Below are positions 40,970 through 49,964 of a DNA stretch of 64,000 nt, piece by piece. The DNA is taken from the NCBI GenBank assembly GCA_963519305.1, contig CAUQMS010000003.1, forward strand, positions 124,001 to 188,000, read 5' to 3'. Both the position numbers and the translations under genes were made by a program. Numbering within the stretch: the stretch's first letter is position 1; each line of letters opens with the position of its first letter. Source of the DNA: Ewingella sp963519305. Lineage in GTDB: Bacteria; Pseudomonadota; Gammaproteobacteria; Enterobacterales; Enterobacteriaceae. Below the pieces are notes generated by a model that was not told the origin of the DNA, searched no databases, and saw nothing but the letters and a program-made list of their open reading frames with translations.

Positions 40970-42370
40970 TTACCCCTTCATGCTTCCTACCATGTCTTCC
41001 GGACGTACCCACTCGTCGAACTGAGCTTCGGTCAGGTAACCGAGTTTCAGTGCTGAGCCTTTAAGGGTCAAACCTTCTTTATGAGCTTTCTTGGCGATTT
41101 CAGCGGCTTTGTCATAACCGATATGAGTATTAAGTGCCGTTACCAGCATCAGCGACTCGTTGAGTAACTGGGTGATACGGTCACGCACAGGTTCAATACC
41201 CACGGCGCAGTGCTCGTTGAAACCACGCATACCGTCGGCCAGCAGGCGGATGGATTGCAGGAAGTTGTGAATCACCATCGGACGGAATACGTTCAGCTCG
41301 AAGTTACCGGACGCGCCGCCAATGTTAACCGCAACGTCGTTGCCCAGCACCTGAGCGCACAACATGGTCATGGCTTCGCACTGGGTCGGGTTCACTTTGC
41401 CCGGCATGATGGAGCTGCCTGGTTCGTTTTCCGGAATAGAGATTTCACCAATGCCGCAGCGTGGACCGGAAGATAACCAGCGTACGTCGTTGGCAATTTT
41501 CATCAGCGATGCCGCCAGTCCTTTCAGGGCACCATGGCCGTGAACCAGAGCATCACAGGTTGCCAGCGCTTCGAATTTGTTCGGGGACGTCACGAAAGGC
41601 TGCTTGGTTTGTTCAGCAAGCGCCTTAGCGACACGAACTGCGTATTCCGGGTGGGTATTCAGACCGGTGCCGACTGCGGTGCCGCCCAGCGCCAGTTCGG
41701 CAATGTGCGGGATGCTCGCTTCGATATGAACCATGCTGTGAGCCAGCATCGCAACCCAGCCAGAAATCTCCTGGCCCAGCGTCAGCGGCGTGGCGTCCTG
41801 CAGGTGGGTACGGCCGATTTTCACGATATTTTTGAAGGCTTCAGATTTAGCCGCCAGCGTTTTGTGCAACTCTTTCAGCTCAGGCAGCAGGGTTTCGCGC
41901 AGTTCGATCACTGCCGCGACGTGCATAGCCGTTGGGAAAACGTCGTTGGAGCTTTGGCTCTTGTTCACATCATCGTTCGGGTGAACTTTACGCCCTTCGC
42001 CGCGCTCGCCACCGAGGATTTCACTCGCCCGGTTAGCCAGCACTTCGTTCATATTCATGTTAGTTTGCGTACCGGAACCGGTCTGCCAGATGGCCAGCGG
42101 GAACTCGGTCGGGTGCTGGCCTGCCAGCACTTCATCGGCAGCGGCAATAATGGCGTTGCCACGTTCGGCCGGGAGCAGACCTAAATCCATATTCACACAG
42201 GCCGCTGCACGCTTGGTTTGCGCCAGCGCGTGGATCAGGGCTTCAGGCATTTTTTCAGAAGAGATACGGAAATGTTCGAGTGAACGCTGCGTCTGTGCAC
42301 CCCAAAGCTTATCTGCCGGTACGTCGATTGGACCCATTGAGTCTTTTTCAATGCGAGTCGCTGCTGCCAT
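40970..42370 (-). CDS. fumC: Class II (iron-independent) fumarate hydratase
   Basis: Homotetrameric cytoplasmic enzyme of 466 residues that converts fumarate to malate in the TCA cycle, without an iron-sulfur cluster. Landmarks: KLWGAQTQRSLEHF, WQTGSGTQTNMNMNEV, NKSQSSNDVFPTAMH and the signature GSSIMPGKVNPTQCE. ATG 42370 is preceded by AAGGAGA at ideal spacing; the longer frame is a non-homologous extension. In E. coli fumA follows fumC before manA, but here no fumA is found between fumC and manA (about 270 bases, divergent). Confidence 0.97.
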   Translation of the reverse strand: MAAATRIEKDSMGPIDVPADKLWGAQTQRSLEHFRISSEKMPEALIHALAQTKRAAACVNMDLGLLPAERGNAIIAAADEVLAGQHPTEFPLAIWQTGSGTQTNMNMNEVLANRASEILGGERGEGRKVHPNDDVNKSQSSNDVFPTAMHVAAVIELRETLLPELKELHKTLAAKSEAFKNIVKIGRTHLQDATPLTLGQEISGWVAMLAHSMVHIEASIPHIAELALGGTAVGTGLNTHPEYAVRVAKALAEQTKQPFVTSPNKFEALATCDALVHGHGALKGLAASLMKIANDVRWLSSGPRCGIGEISIPENEPGSSIMPGKVNPTQCEAMTMLCAQVLGNDVAVNIGGASGNFELNVFRPMVIHNFLQSIRLLADGMRGFNEHCAVGIEPVRDRITQLLNESLMLVTALNTHIGYDKAAEIAKKAHKEGLTLKGSALKLGYLTEAQFDEWVRPEDMVGSMKG

Positions 42371-42640
42371 TACTGTCTCCTTAGCACTCTTTAATGAATG
42401 TTTATATGTTCTGCAGGGTTGCCGCCTTGCGCTCCCACGCATTACCTTCACCGGCGGCCCGTCGAGTATAGTGACATATATCCTCAAGGTATAATGCCCT
42501 GGCTACGGAATTATGGGATTTAGCTCTCACCGCACTTTTTCTTCATCAGGAGTTGCTTAAGCGGGTGAGGTCATTGTTTACTACGCAACAGACATTTTCT
42601 TTATATTCATCCCACACTCAGCGGGATTTCAGGACGAAAT

Positions 42641-43816
42641 ATGCAAAAAATGAACAATGGCGTACAACATTACGCCTGGGGCAGTACGGACGCATTGACC
42701 AAGCTGTATGGTATTGCCAATCCAGACGGCAAACCGATGGCAGAATTGTGGATGGGTGCCCATCCGAAAAGCAGTTCGCACGTCAACAATGCCGAAGGAC
42801 AGGAAATTTCCCTGCGCGCGCAAATCAGCGCCAACCTCGAACACGAACTGGGCAAGAAAGTCGCGGAACGTTTTGGGGAACTGCCTTTCCTGTTTAAAGT
42901 GCTGTGCGCCGATCAGCCATTGTCAATTCAGGTTCACCCGAGTAAACGCGCCGCTGAAATTGGTTTTGCCAAAGAGAACGCCGCGGGTATTCCACTCGAT
43001 GCCGCAGAGCGTAATTACAAAGATCCCAACCATAAACCCGAGCTGGTCTATGCCCTGACCCCTTTCCAGGCAATGAACGGTTTTCGTGAATTAAGCGACA
43101 TTGTTTCGCTGTTGCAGCCGGTGTCAGGCGCGAATCCGCACATTGCCGAATTCCTGACGCATCCGGATGTAGACCACCTGCGTACCCTGTTCGCCGGTTT
43201 GCTCAGCCTTGAAGGCGAAGCGAAATCGCTGGCGCTTGGCGTACTGAAATCTGCGCTCAATAATCAGAAAGGCCAGCCGTGGGACACGATCCGCAGTATC
43301 AGTGAGTTTTACCCTGATGACAGCGGCCTGTTCTCACCGTTGCTGCTTAATGTGATCACGCTGCAACCGGGCGAAGGTATGTTTCTGTATGCCGAAACGC
43401 CGCACGCTTATCTTAACGGGGTTTCACTCGAAGTCATGGCAAACTCCGATAACGTGCTGCGCGCGGGCCTGACGCCTAAATACATCGACGTGCCTGAATT
43501 ACTGGCGAATCTGAAATTTACCGCCAAACCGGCCAGTGAGTTGCTGACCACCCCGGTTAAGCACGGTGATGAACTCAACTTCCCAATTCCTGTCGAGGAT
43601 TTTGCTTTCTCGATTCATAACCTGTCCGCCACCGAACAGACGCTGGCCCAGCAGAGCGCCGCCATTGTGTTCTGTATTGAAGGTCAGGCGGTACTGACGA
43701 AAGGTGAAGAGACGCAGGTGCTGAAGGCGGGTGAATCCTGCTATCTGTCGGCCAGCGAATCGCCGGTCAACGTCAGCGGTAATGGCCGTATTGCACGGGT
43801 ATTTAACCGTCTTTAA
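42641..43816 (+). CDS. manA: Mannose-6-phosphate isomerase, class I
   Basis: Zinc enzyme of 391 residues that interconverts mannose 6-phosphate and fructose 6-phosphate, linking mannose use and GDP-mannose synthesis to glycolysis. Zinc ligand regions are visible: QVHP (Gln and His), KPELVYAL (Glu) and TPHAYLNG (His). The conserved YAWGSTDALTKLYG start is present. ATG 42641 follows GGACGAAAT. It is divergent from fumC and upstream of ydgA. Confidence 0.97.
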   Translation: MQKMNNGVQHYAWGSTDALTKLYGIANPDGKPMAELWMGAHPKSSSHVNNAEGQEISLRAQISANLEHELGKKVAERFGELPFLFKVLCADQPLSIQVHPSKRAAEIGFAKENAAGIPLDAAERNYKDPNHKPELVYALTPFQAMNGFRELSDIVSLLQPVSGANPHIAEFLTHPDVDHLRTLFAGLLSLEGEAKSLALGVLKSALNNQKGQPWDTIRSISEFYPDDSGLFSPLLLNVITLQPGEGMFLYAETPHAYLNGVSLEVMANSDNVLRAGLTPKYIDVPELLANLKFTAKPASELLTTPVKHGDELNFPIPVEDFAFSIHNLSATEQTLAQQSAAIVFCIEGQAVLTKGEETQVLKAGESCYLSASESPVNVSGNGRIARVFNRL

Positions 43817-43967
43817 CGACTGAATAGATAAAATAGTCAGAGGGCCTGTGAGGCGAAATATCTCATTTTAGTGAAAAATTTGCCATTTAGGCCCGACTTC
43901 ACCCACAATAAATGGCGCCGTAAGGCGTTATTTATTTTCGGGACATTTTCTAAGGATGAACAGAACT

Positions 43968-45515
43968 ATGAAAAAATCGTTAGTCGCTGTAAGCGTCATT
44001 GTGGTCCTTGGCGCGGCCTGGACAGGCGTCTCGTGGTACACAGGTAAGATGATCGAACAGCATATGGCGGAAGTCACCACGAATGCCAACAGCCAGCTGC
44101 AATCAGCCTTCCCGAAAGCCGGGGTTACCGTTTCCTATCAGGATTATCAACGTGGTCTGTTCAGCAGCCATGTGCGCATTGTCCTGAAACCTGATGCCGC
44201 CGCGGCCGCAGCAGGAACCAGCGCGCTGAAAACCGGTGATGAAATTGCTTTTATCGAAACTATCGATCACGGCCCTTTCCCCGCAGCCCAGCTGAAAAAA
44301 TTTAACCTGATCCCAAGCATGGCTTCAGTGCATTCAGAACTGCAAAACACCCCAACACTGAAACCGCTGTTTGACGTCACCAAAGGCAAATCTCTGGTCA
44401 CGGCTGATACCCGCGTTTCTTACAGCGGTGGCAGCGCTTCAGCCATCAATATCATTGCGGTTGATTACGACAAGAACAACAGCAAACTGCAATTTGGCGG
44501 CGCTGACATCAATGTCGCCGTTGATAAAGACCTGACAAAAATGACCCTCGATGGCAAAAGTGACAGCATCGCGCTGACTTCACAGAACCAATTCGGTCAG
44601 CTTGAAAAAGTCACCCTGAAGGGTTTCTCTCTCGACAGCGATACCCATCAGGGCAAGTTTAAAGTCAGCGTTGGCGACCAGAATCTGACCGTTAAACAGA
44701 TTCTCGTTAACATTGATGGCAAAGATGCCGCCTCTCTGGATAACTTCAAACTGGTAAGCAAGTTCAGTGAAGATGGCAGCAACATTCAGGGTCAGCAGGA
44801 TTACACCCTTGATGCACTGAAAATTCAGGGCGCAGATTTCGGCTCGGGCAAACTGACCGTGAAAATCAGCGGCCTTGATGGCGCCGCACTGAAAACCTTC
44901 TCAGACAGCTACAACCAGCAGTCACAGCAGTTGCTGGCGCAGGCAGGTGATCTGGATCCGGCGGTTTATCAGCAGCAGGCAACTGAACTGCTGGCGGCAA
45001 ATCTGCCACTGTTGCTCAAAGGTAACCCTAGCATCAGCATCGCTCCGCTGAGCTGGAAAAACAGCAAAGGCGAAAGCAGCTTCAACCTGCAAGTTGATCT
45101 GAAAGATCCGGCTGCCGGTTCTCAGGCGCAAAGTGGCGATCAGCTGATTTCACAGCTGGTGAGCAAAGTTGACGCGAAGCTGACTATCCCGGTTGCCATG
45201 GCAACAGAGATGACCACCCAGACGGCGAAACTTCAGGGTTACAACGGTGATGATGCGGAGAAACTGGCTAAACAGCAGGTTCAGGGCATTGCAGCGATGG
45301 GGCAGATGTTCAAAATTACCACGCTGAAAGATGACACTATCTCCAGCAACTTCCAGTATGCCGATAACCAGATTGATCTGAATGGCCAGAAAATGACCCT
45401 TCAGGAATTTGCCGGTCTGTTCGGTATTTTTGGTGGTAACGCGCTTGCGCCACAACCTGAAGTGCCAGCGCCATTGACGCCACCGGTCGCGCCAGTCGCA
45501 CCCAACGCGCAATAA
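43968..45515 (+). CDS. ydgA: YdgA-family (DUF945) periplasmic/inner-membrane protein
   Basis: Protein of 515 residues with a single N-terminal helix or uncleaved signal (LVAVSVIVVLGAAWTGVSWY) and a large periplasmic domain rich in beta strands. Segments YQRGLFSSHVRIVL and DHGPFPAA are typical of DUF945 proteins. The C-terminus is Pro/Ala-rich (PQPEVPAPLTPPVAP). ATG 43968 is preferred because AAGGA lies upstream at usable spacing; for the ATG at 43956 the same motif would abut the start. Function is unknown. A strong terminator follows. Confidence 0.9.
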   Translation: MKKSLVAVSVIVVLGAAWTGVSWYTGKMIEQHMAEVTTNANSQLQSAFPKAGVTVSYQDYQRGLFSSHVRIVLKPDAAAAAAGTSALKTGDEIAFIETIDHGPFPAAQLKKFNLIPSMASVHSELQNTPTLKPLFDVTKGKSLVTADTRVSYSGGSASAINIIAVDYDKNNSKLQFGGADINVAVDKDLTKMTLDGKSDSIALTSQNQFGQLEKVTLKGFSLDSDTHQGKFKVSVGDQNLTVKQILVNIDGKDAASLDNFKLVSKFSEDGSNIQGQQDYTLDALKIQGADFGSGKLTVKISGLDGAALKTFSDSYNQQSQQLLAQAGDLDPAVYQQQATELLAANLPLLLKGNPSISIAPLSWKNSKGESSFNLQVDLKDPAAGSQAQSGDQLISQLVSKVDAKLTIPVAMATEMTTQTAKLQGYNGDDAEKLAKQQVQGIAAMGQMFKITTLKDDTISSNFQYADNQIDLNGQKMTLQEFAGLFGIFGGNALAPQPEVPAPLTPPVAPVAPNAQ

Positions 45516-45536
45516 GCACTGACAAAAGCACTCTGC

Positions 45537-45564
45537 AAAAGCCCGTCTCATGACGGGCTTTTTT
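45537..45564 (+). terminator. Terminator after ydgA
   Basis: A stem, AAAAGCCCGTC/GACGGGCTTTT, with loop TCAT and a T-run, located between convergent ydgA and malI. It can act in both directions. Confidence 0.9.
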
Positions 45565-45597
45565 GTAACTGTAATCTGGCTGCGGCGTTTTTCTGGC

Positions 45598-46629
45598 TCA
45601 GGCTGATTCGCGCTCAATCAGACCCGGTGGAACAATGATGCTCTGAGCTTCGAGATTCTGGCCGCCGATGCGCATCAGCAGACGCCGTGCGGCCGCGTGG
45701 CCGATATCCCGCGCTGAGCTGGCAATAGCAGTTAATGGCGGCTCAGTCAGCTCCGCTCCGGGGGCGTCTTCCATGACGATCAGGGCAATCTGTTGCTGGA
45801 AGAAGTTATCGACCGCGCCACCGCCAATCAGGTTACCGGTGCGCATCACGCCGAAATAGGCACCCAGCGCTACCGAAGATTTATGGCAGACAATGGCGCT
45901 GATTTTCGGGTAGTGCTTGAGGAGTTTTTCTGCTGCATCAGCGGCACATTTCTGCTGATAATCGCACTCGATGATCCATTCGCTGCGAAACGGCAGGCCG
46001 TACTGAACCAGCGTGGCACAAAATCCCCCCAGACGCTCGGCGCGGGTCAGGGAGTCACTTAGCCCTCCCAGATAGGCAATCTGCTTATGTCCGCGTTTGA
46101 TGAGGTATTCCGTCGCCATTTTGGCGGCCAGCATGTTGTCCGGACGAACCAGATCCACTCCGTCAATCCCGCTGGCGCGGGAGGCACAAATCAGCGGAAC
46201 GCCCTGCTCATCGGCCCTCTCCTTCAAACTGGCGGGCGCGTTCTCTCCGCCCGCAATCACTATACCGTCGACGCCGTGCGTCAGCAGCGTTTCAAAACAG
46301 CGCGACAAACCTTTGCCTGACGAGCCGCTCTGCAACAGAAACAGGACTTTGCCCTGCGCTTCCAGCATTTCACTTAACCCGGCGGTCATCTCGGCATAAA
46401 ACGGCTCACAGATGTCGCGGACAATCAGCCCGACCACGCCGGACTCGCCGCCACGCAGTGTACTGGCCTGGCGGTTACGCACAAATCCAAGATGATCAAC
46501 GGCCTGATTAACCCGTTCAGCCGTGGCCGGGGAGATTCGCCCTTTGCCACTGAGCACCAGTGAAACCGTCGTCACCGACGTACCCGCATGTTGGGCCACG
46601 TCGATTATGGTGATTTTTTTCTGGCTCAT
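45598..46629 (-). CDS. malI: MalI, LacI-family repressor of malXY
   Basis: Repressor of 343 residues. The LacI HTH is ITIIDVAQHAGTSVTTVSLVLSGKGRISP, followed by a periplasmic-binding-like effector domain. ATG 46629 is the conserved start (MSQKKITIIDVA); the 66 extra codons in frame upstream have no homology and would cover the operator region. It diverges from malX, with two copies of a 16-bp palindrome in the 270-base intergenic region, so it likely represses both itself and malXY. The natural inducer is unclear. Confidence 0.95.
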   Translation of the reverse strand: MSQKKITIIDVAQHAGTSVTTVSLVLSGKGRISPATAERVNQAVDHLGFVRNRQASTLRGGESGVVGLIVRDICEPFYAEMTAGLSEMLEAQGKVLFLLQSGSSGKGLSRCFETLLTHGVDGIVIAGGENAPASLKERADEQGVPLICASRASGIDGVDLVRPDNMLAAKMATEYLIKRGHKQIAYLGGLSDSLTRAERLGGFCATLVQYGLPFRSEWIIECDYQQKCAADAAEKLLKHYPKISAIVCHKSSVALGAYFGVMRTGNLIGGGAVDNFFQQQIALIVMEDAPGAELTEPPLTAIASSARDIGHAAARRLLMRIGGQNLEAQSIIVPPGLIERESA

Positions 46630-46759
46630 GGTTTTACGGATGCCATAAAAAGTTTTACGCCTGTCATGAAAACTCCCGGAACTGCTGATCCTTTTCACTG
46701 CCAGCAATTTGGTAAAATCTGCGATCCCGCAGAAAGAAAGCCTAACAAAATCGAAACTT

Positions 46760-46777
46760 AGATAAAACGTTTTATCT
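46760..46777. promoter_or_regulatory. MalI operator 1
   Basis: An 18-bp perfect palindrome, AGATAAAACGTTTTATCT. It has the LacI-family CG centre and matches the known malI/malX operator form. Confidence 0.85.
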
Positions 46778-46812
46778 GTCCGTAAGCTTATCTTGCGGGC
46801 ATGGTTAATTAA

Positions 46813-46828
46813 TGTGAGCTTCCGCACG
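46813..46828. promoter_or_regulatory. Possible CRP site upstream of malX
   Basis: TGTGA-GCTTCC-GCACG: one perfect and one partial half-site, between the two MalI operators. CRP activation of malX is known in E. coli. Confidence 0.4.
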
Positions 46829-46838
46829 ATTAAATTAG

Positions 46839-46854
46839 GTAAAACGTTTTATCT
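46839..46854. promoter_or_regulatory. MalI operator 2
   Basis: GGTAAAACGTTTTATC, identical to operator 1 in the core (AAAACGTTTT). Its centre is 78 bp from that of operator 1, close to seven and a half helical turns. Confidence 0.8.
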
Positions 46855-46907
46855 TAGCGCCCATCAACAAAACTTGGTTCGTTTTTAATCTTTTCAGGGG
46901 AATGATA

Positions 46908-48524
46908 ATGCCAGCCAGTAAAAAACAACGCGTCACACTTTGGGAGTTTTTCCAGAGCTTAGGTAAAACCTTTATGCTCCCGGTCGCCCTGCTGTCGTTC
47001 TGCGGCATCATGATGGGGATCGGCAGCTCTTTAAGCAGCCATGACGTTACCACGCTGTTGCCAGCGCTCGGTAATCCGATCCTGCAACTGATCTTCACCT
47101 GGATGAGCAAAGTAGGTTCGTTCGCCTTCAGCTTCCTGCCGGTGATGTTCGCTATCGCTATCCCGCTGGGTATGGCGCGTGAAAACAAAGGCGTGGCCGC
47201 GTTCTCCGGCTTCGTCGGTTATGCGGTACTGAATCTGGCGATCAACTTCTATCTGACTGCCAACGGCACGCTGCCGACGGTCGACCCGATGATCCTCAAA
47301 GCTAACAACATTCAGATGATCCTCGGCATTCAGTCTATCGATACCGGTATTCTGGGCGCGGTAATTGTCGGTGTGATTGTGTATATCCTGCATGAACGTT
47401 ACAACACCATCCGCCTGCCGGATGCGCTGGCGTTCTTTGGCGGCACCCGTTTTGTACCTATTGTCACTACCGTGGTGCTCGGTCTGGTCGGTCTTATCAT
47501 TCCATTGATCTGGCCATTCTTCGCCGCTGGTATTAACGGTCTGGGACGCCTGATTCACGATGCCGGTGTGTTCGGTCCGATGATTTTTGGCTCCGGCGAA
47601 CGTCTGCTGTTGCCTTTCGGTCTGCATCACATTCTGGTGGCGTTAATCCGCTTCACCGAAGCTGGCGGTACGCTGGATGTCTGTGGCCGTGAAGTCAGCG
47701 GTGCGCTGACCATCTTCCAGGCCCAGCTTTCATGCCCGACTACTCATGGCTTTGCCGAGAGCGCGACGCAGTTCCTGTCACAAGGTAAAATGCCTGCGTT
47801 CCTCGGTGGTTTACCGGGTGCGGCACTGGCGATGTACCACTGTGCAAAACCTGAGAACCGTCATAAAATTAAAGGCCTGCTGATTTCCGGTGTCGTCGCT
47901 TGCGTCGTAGGCGGAACAACTGAACCGATCGAGTTCCTGTTCCTGTTCGTCGCACCGGTTCTGTATGTTATCCATGCGTTCCTGACCGGTCTGGGCTTCA
48001 CCGTAATGTCCGTTCTGGGTGTGACCATCGGTAACACCGACGGCAACATCATCGACTTCGTGGTGTTCGGTATTCTGCACGGTATGGCGACCAAGTGGTA
48101 TCTGGTGCCGCTCGTGGCAGCTATCTGGTTCGCGGCTTACTATGCCATCTTCCGCTTCGCCATCACGCGCTTTAATATCAAAACGCCGGGTCGCGAATCT
48201 GACACGATGCCAAGCGCAGCGCCAGTGCCGTCTTCCAGTAAATCAGGCTACAACGTCCCGGTGATCCTCAGCGCACTCGGCGGCGCGGATAACATCGTAT
48301 CACTGGATAACTGCATCACCCGTCTGCGTATGTCCGTACACGATATGTCACTGGTTGATGACGCGACGCTGAAAGCTAACCGTGCCATCGGGGTTGTTCA
48401 CCTCAATGACCATAACCTGCAGGTCGTTATTGGGCCACAGGTGCAGTCGGTGAAAGATGAGCTGGATTATCTGATCCGTGAAGCTAACAATCAGGCCGCT
48501 GCTTCTGAACCCGCCACCGCGTAA
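46908..48524 (+). CDS. malX: MalX, PTS maltose/glucose-type EIICB
   Basis: Sugar-specific phosphotransferase permease of 538 residues. An N-terminal EIIC domain with about ten helices (VTLWEFFQSLGKTFMLPVALLSFCG onward, split here for length) is followed by a C-terminal EIIB domain whose phosphorylated cysteine is in SLDNCITRLRMSV. It closely follows E. coli MalX, which can carry glucose and maltose. ATG 46908 is chosen because GGGG sits at good spacing; ATG 46902 two codons earlier is possible. It is co-directional with malY, but a terminator-like hairpin lies between them. Confidence 0.95.
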   Translation: MPASKKQRVTLWEFFQSLGKTFMLPVALLSFCGIMMGIGSSLSSHDVTTLLPALGNPILQLIFTWMSKVGSFAFSFLPVMFAIAIPLGMARENKGVAAFSGFVGYAVLNLAINFYLTANGTLPTVDPMILKANNIQMILGIQSIDTGILGAVIVGVIVYILHERYNTIRLPDALAFFGGTRFVPIVTTVVLGLVGLIIPLIWPFFAAGINGLGRLIHDAGVFGPMIFGSGERLLLPFGLHHILVALIRFTEAGGTLDVCGREVSGALTIFQAQLSCPTTHGFAESATQFLSQGKMPAFLGGLPGAALAMYHCAKPENRHKIKGLLISGVVACVVGGTTEPIEFLFLFVAPVLYVIHAFLTGLGFTVMSVLGVTIGNTDGNIIDFVVFGILHGMATKWYLVPLVAAIWFAAYYAIFRFAITRFNIKTPGRESDTMPSAAPVPSSSKSGYNVPVILSALGGADNIVSLDNCITRLRMSVHDMSLVDDATLKANRAIGVVHLNDHNLQVVIGPQVQSVKDELDYLIREANNQAAASEPATA

Positions 48525-48551
48525 ACGGTGACAGAAAGATTTATGATCACA

Positions 48552-48582
48552 GGGCGACGTCAGGTCGCCCTTTTCTGCTTTT
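48552..48582 (+). terminator. Terminator-like hairpin between malX and malY
   Basis: A stem, GGGCGAC/GTCGCCC, with loop GTCAG followed by TTTTCTGCTTTT. Its position inside the malXY unit suggests partial termination that lowers malY relative to malX. Confidence 0.7.
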
Positions 48583-48610
48583 GTACTGACCCTTTTCAGG
48601 GAGTGAAATA

Positions 48611-49795
48611 ATGTCTTCTACTCTGTTTGATTTCTCCGCCGTCGTTGACCGTCATGGCACCTGGTGTACCCAGTGGGATTACGTCGCAGACCGCTTTGGC
48701 AGCGCCGACTTACTGCCCTTCACCATTTCTGATATGGATTTCGCCACCGCCCCCTGCATTCTGGAAGCGCTGCAAAAACGCCTGCAACACGGTGTGCTGG
48801 GCTACAGCCGCTGGAAGCACGATGACTTCATCGGTGCCATCGAACACTGGTATCTGCAGCGCTTTAGCAGCCAGATTGACCGCGACATGGTGGTTTACGG
48901 CCCGTCGGTGATTTATATGGTGGCGCAGCTGATCCGCCAGTGGACACAGCCGGGCGATGGCGTACTGACCTTTACCCCCGCCTACGACGCTTTCTTCAAA
49001 GTGGTGGAGGGAAATCAGCGAGATATCATTGCCTGCCCGCTGGATAAAAACGGCAACGACTGGACGCTGAACATGCCTCTGCTGGAACAACAGCTGGCGC
49101 AGCCGCATTGCACGCTGCTGTTGCTGTGCAGCCCGCATAACCCGACAGGTAAAGTCTGGACACGCAGCGAACTGACGCTGATCGCCGAACTTTGCGAACG
49201 TCATCAGGTGCGCGTGATCAGCGATGAGATCCACATGGATATGGTCTGGGGCGACAATCACCATACGCCCTGGAATGCCGTGGCACGCGGCGAATGGGCC
49301 TTGCTGACGTCGGGTTCGAAAAGCTTCAATATTCCGGCGCTGACCGGCGCTTACGGACTGATCAGCAATAAAATCCGGCGCGAAGCCTATCTGCATCAGC
49401 TCAAAGCCTGCGACGGTCTTTCCTCTCCGGCCGTACTGGCGGTGCTGGCGCACGTTTCAGCCTACCGTGAAGGCCATGTCTGGCTCGATGCCCTGCGTAA
49501 ATATCTGCAAGATAACCTGCGTTATGTGGCTGACCAGCTGAACGCCGCCTTCCCGCAGCTGAACTGGCAACCGCCGCAGTCTACCTACCTGGCCTGGATT
49601 GATTTGCGCCCGCTGGGCATTGACGACAAGTTGCTACAAACAGAGCTGATCGATCATCAGAAAGTCGCCATCATGCCGGGTTATACCTACGGCGTCGAAG
49701 GCGAAGGTTTCCTGCGCCTGAACGTCGGCTGCCCGCGTTCGAAAGTGGAACTGGGTGTCGAAAAGCTGATCGCCGGGATCCGCGCCTTACTGTAA
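48611..49795 (+). CDS. malY: MalY, PLP-dependent cystathionine beta-lyase
   Basis: Fold-type I aminotransferase-like enzyme of 394 residues. The PLP lysine is in LLTSGSKSFNIPALTG, and SPHNPTGKVWTRSEL is the usual aspartate-aminotransferase-type loop. It has C-S lyase activity, and in E. coli it also binds and inhibits the activator MalT. The start follows CAGGGAGTG. It is downstream of malX and the intercistronic hairpin, and is followed by a terminator. Confidence 0.94.
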   Translation: MSSTLFDFSAVVDRHGTWCTQWDYVADRFGSADLLPFTISDMDFATAPCILEALQKRLQHGVLGYSRWKHDDFIGAIEHWYLQRFSSQIDRDMVVYGPSVIYMVAQLIRQWTQPGDGVLTFTPAYDAFFKVVEGNQRDIIACPLDKNGNDWTLNMPLLEQQLAQPHCTLLLLCSPHNPTGKVWTRSELTLIAELCERHQVRVISDEIHMDMVWGDNHHTPWNAVARGEWALLTSGSKSFNIPALTGAYGLISNKIRREAYLHQLKACDGLSSPAVLAVLAHVSAYREGHVWLDALRKYLQDNLRYVADQLNAAFPQLNWQPPQSTYLAWIDLRPLGIDDKLLQTELIDHQKVAIMPGYTYGVEGEGFLRLNVGCPRSKVELGVEKLIAGIRALL

Positions 49796-49805
49796 GTCAT
49801 TTTGA

Positions 49806-49832
49806 CGGGCGCGAGTGCTGCGCCCGGTTTTC
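49806..49832 (+). terminator. Terminator after malY
   Basis: A stem, CGGGCGC/GCGCCCG, with a 7-base loop followed by GTTTTC. Confidence 0.7.
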
Positions 49833-49964
49833 ACCCGCGCTTATTGCGCAAAGACAATGCGCGATCGCTTCATTTATCCGCGTTTGTTGCGCAACACAAT
49901 TTCCCCAAATCTCTCCCACCCGTTATAATGCACCGCACTTTTCTAACGATAATGAGTGCACACT

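Noticed and set aside
42371..42640. Remnant of fumA between fumC and manA
   Set aside because: Neither strand shows iron-type fumarase motifs; the gap looks like an ordinary divergent promoter region.
49840..49920. GCGCAAA/TTGCGC motifs upstream of add as a possible PurR site
   Set aside because: The match to ACGCAAACGTTTGCGT is broken and the arms are wrongly spaced.
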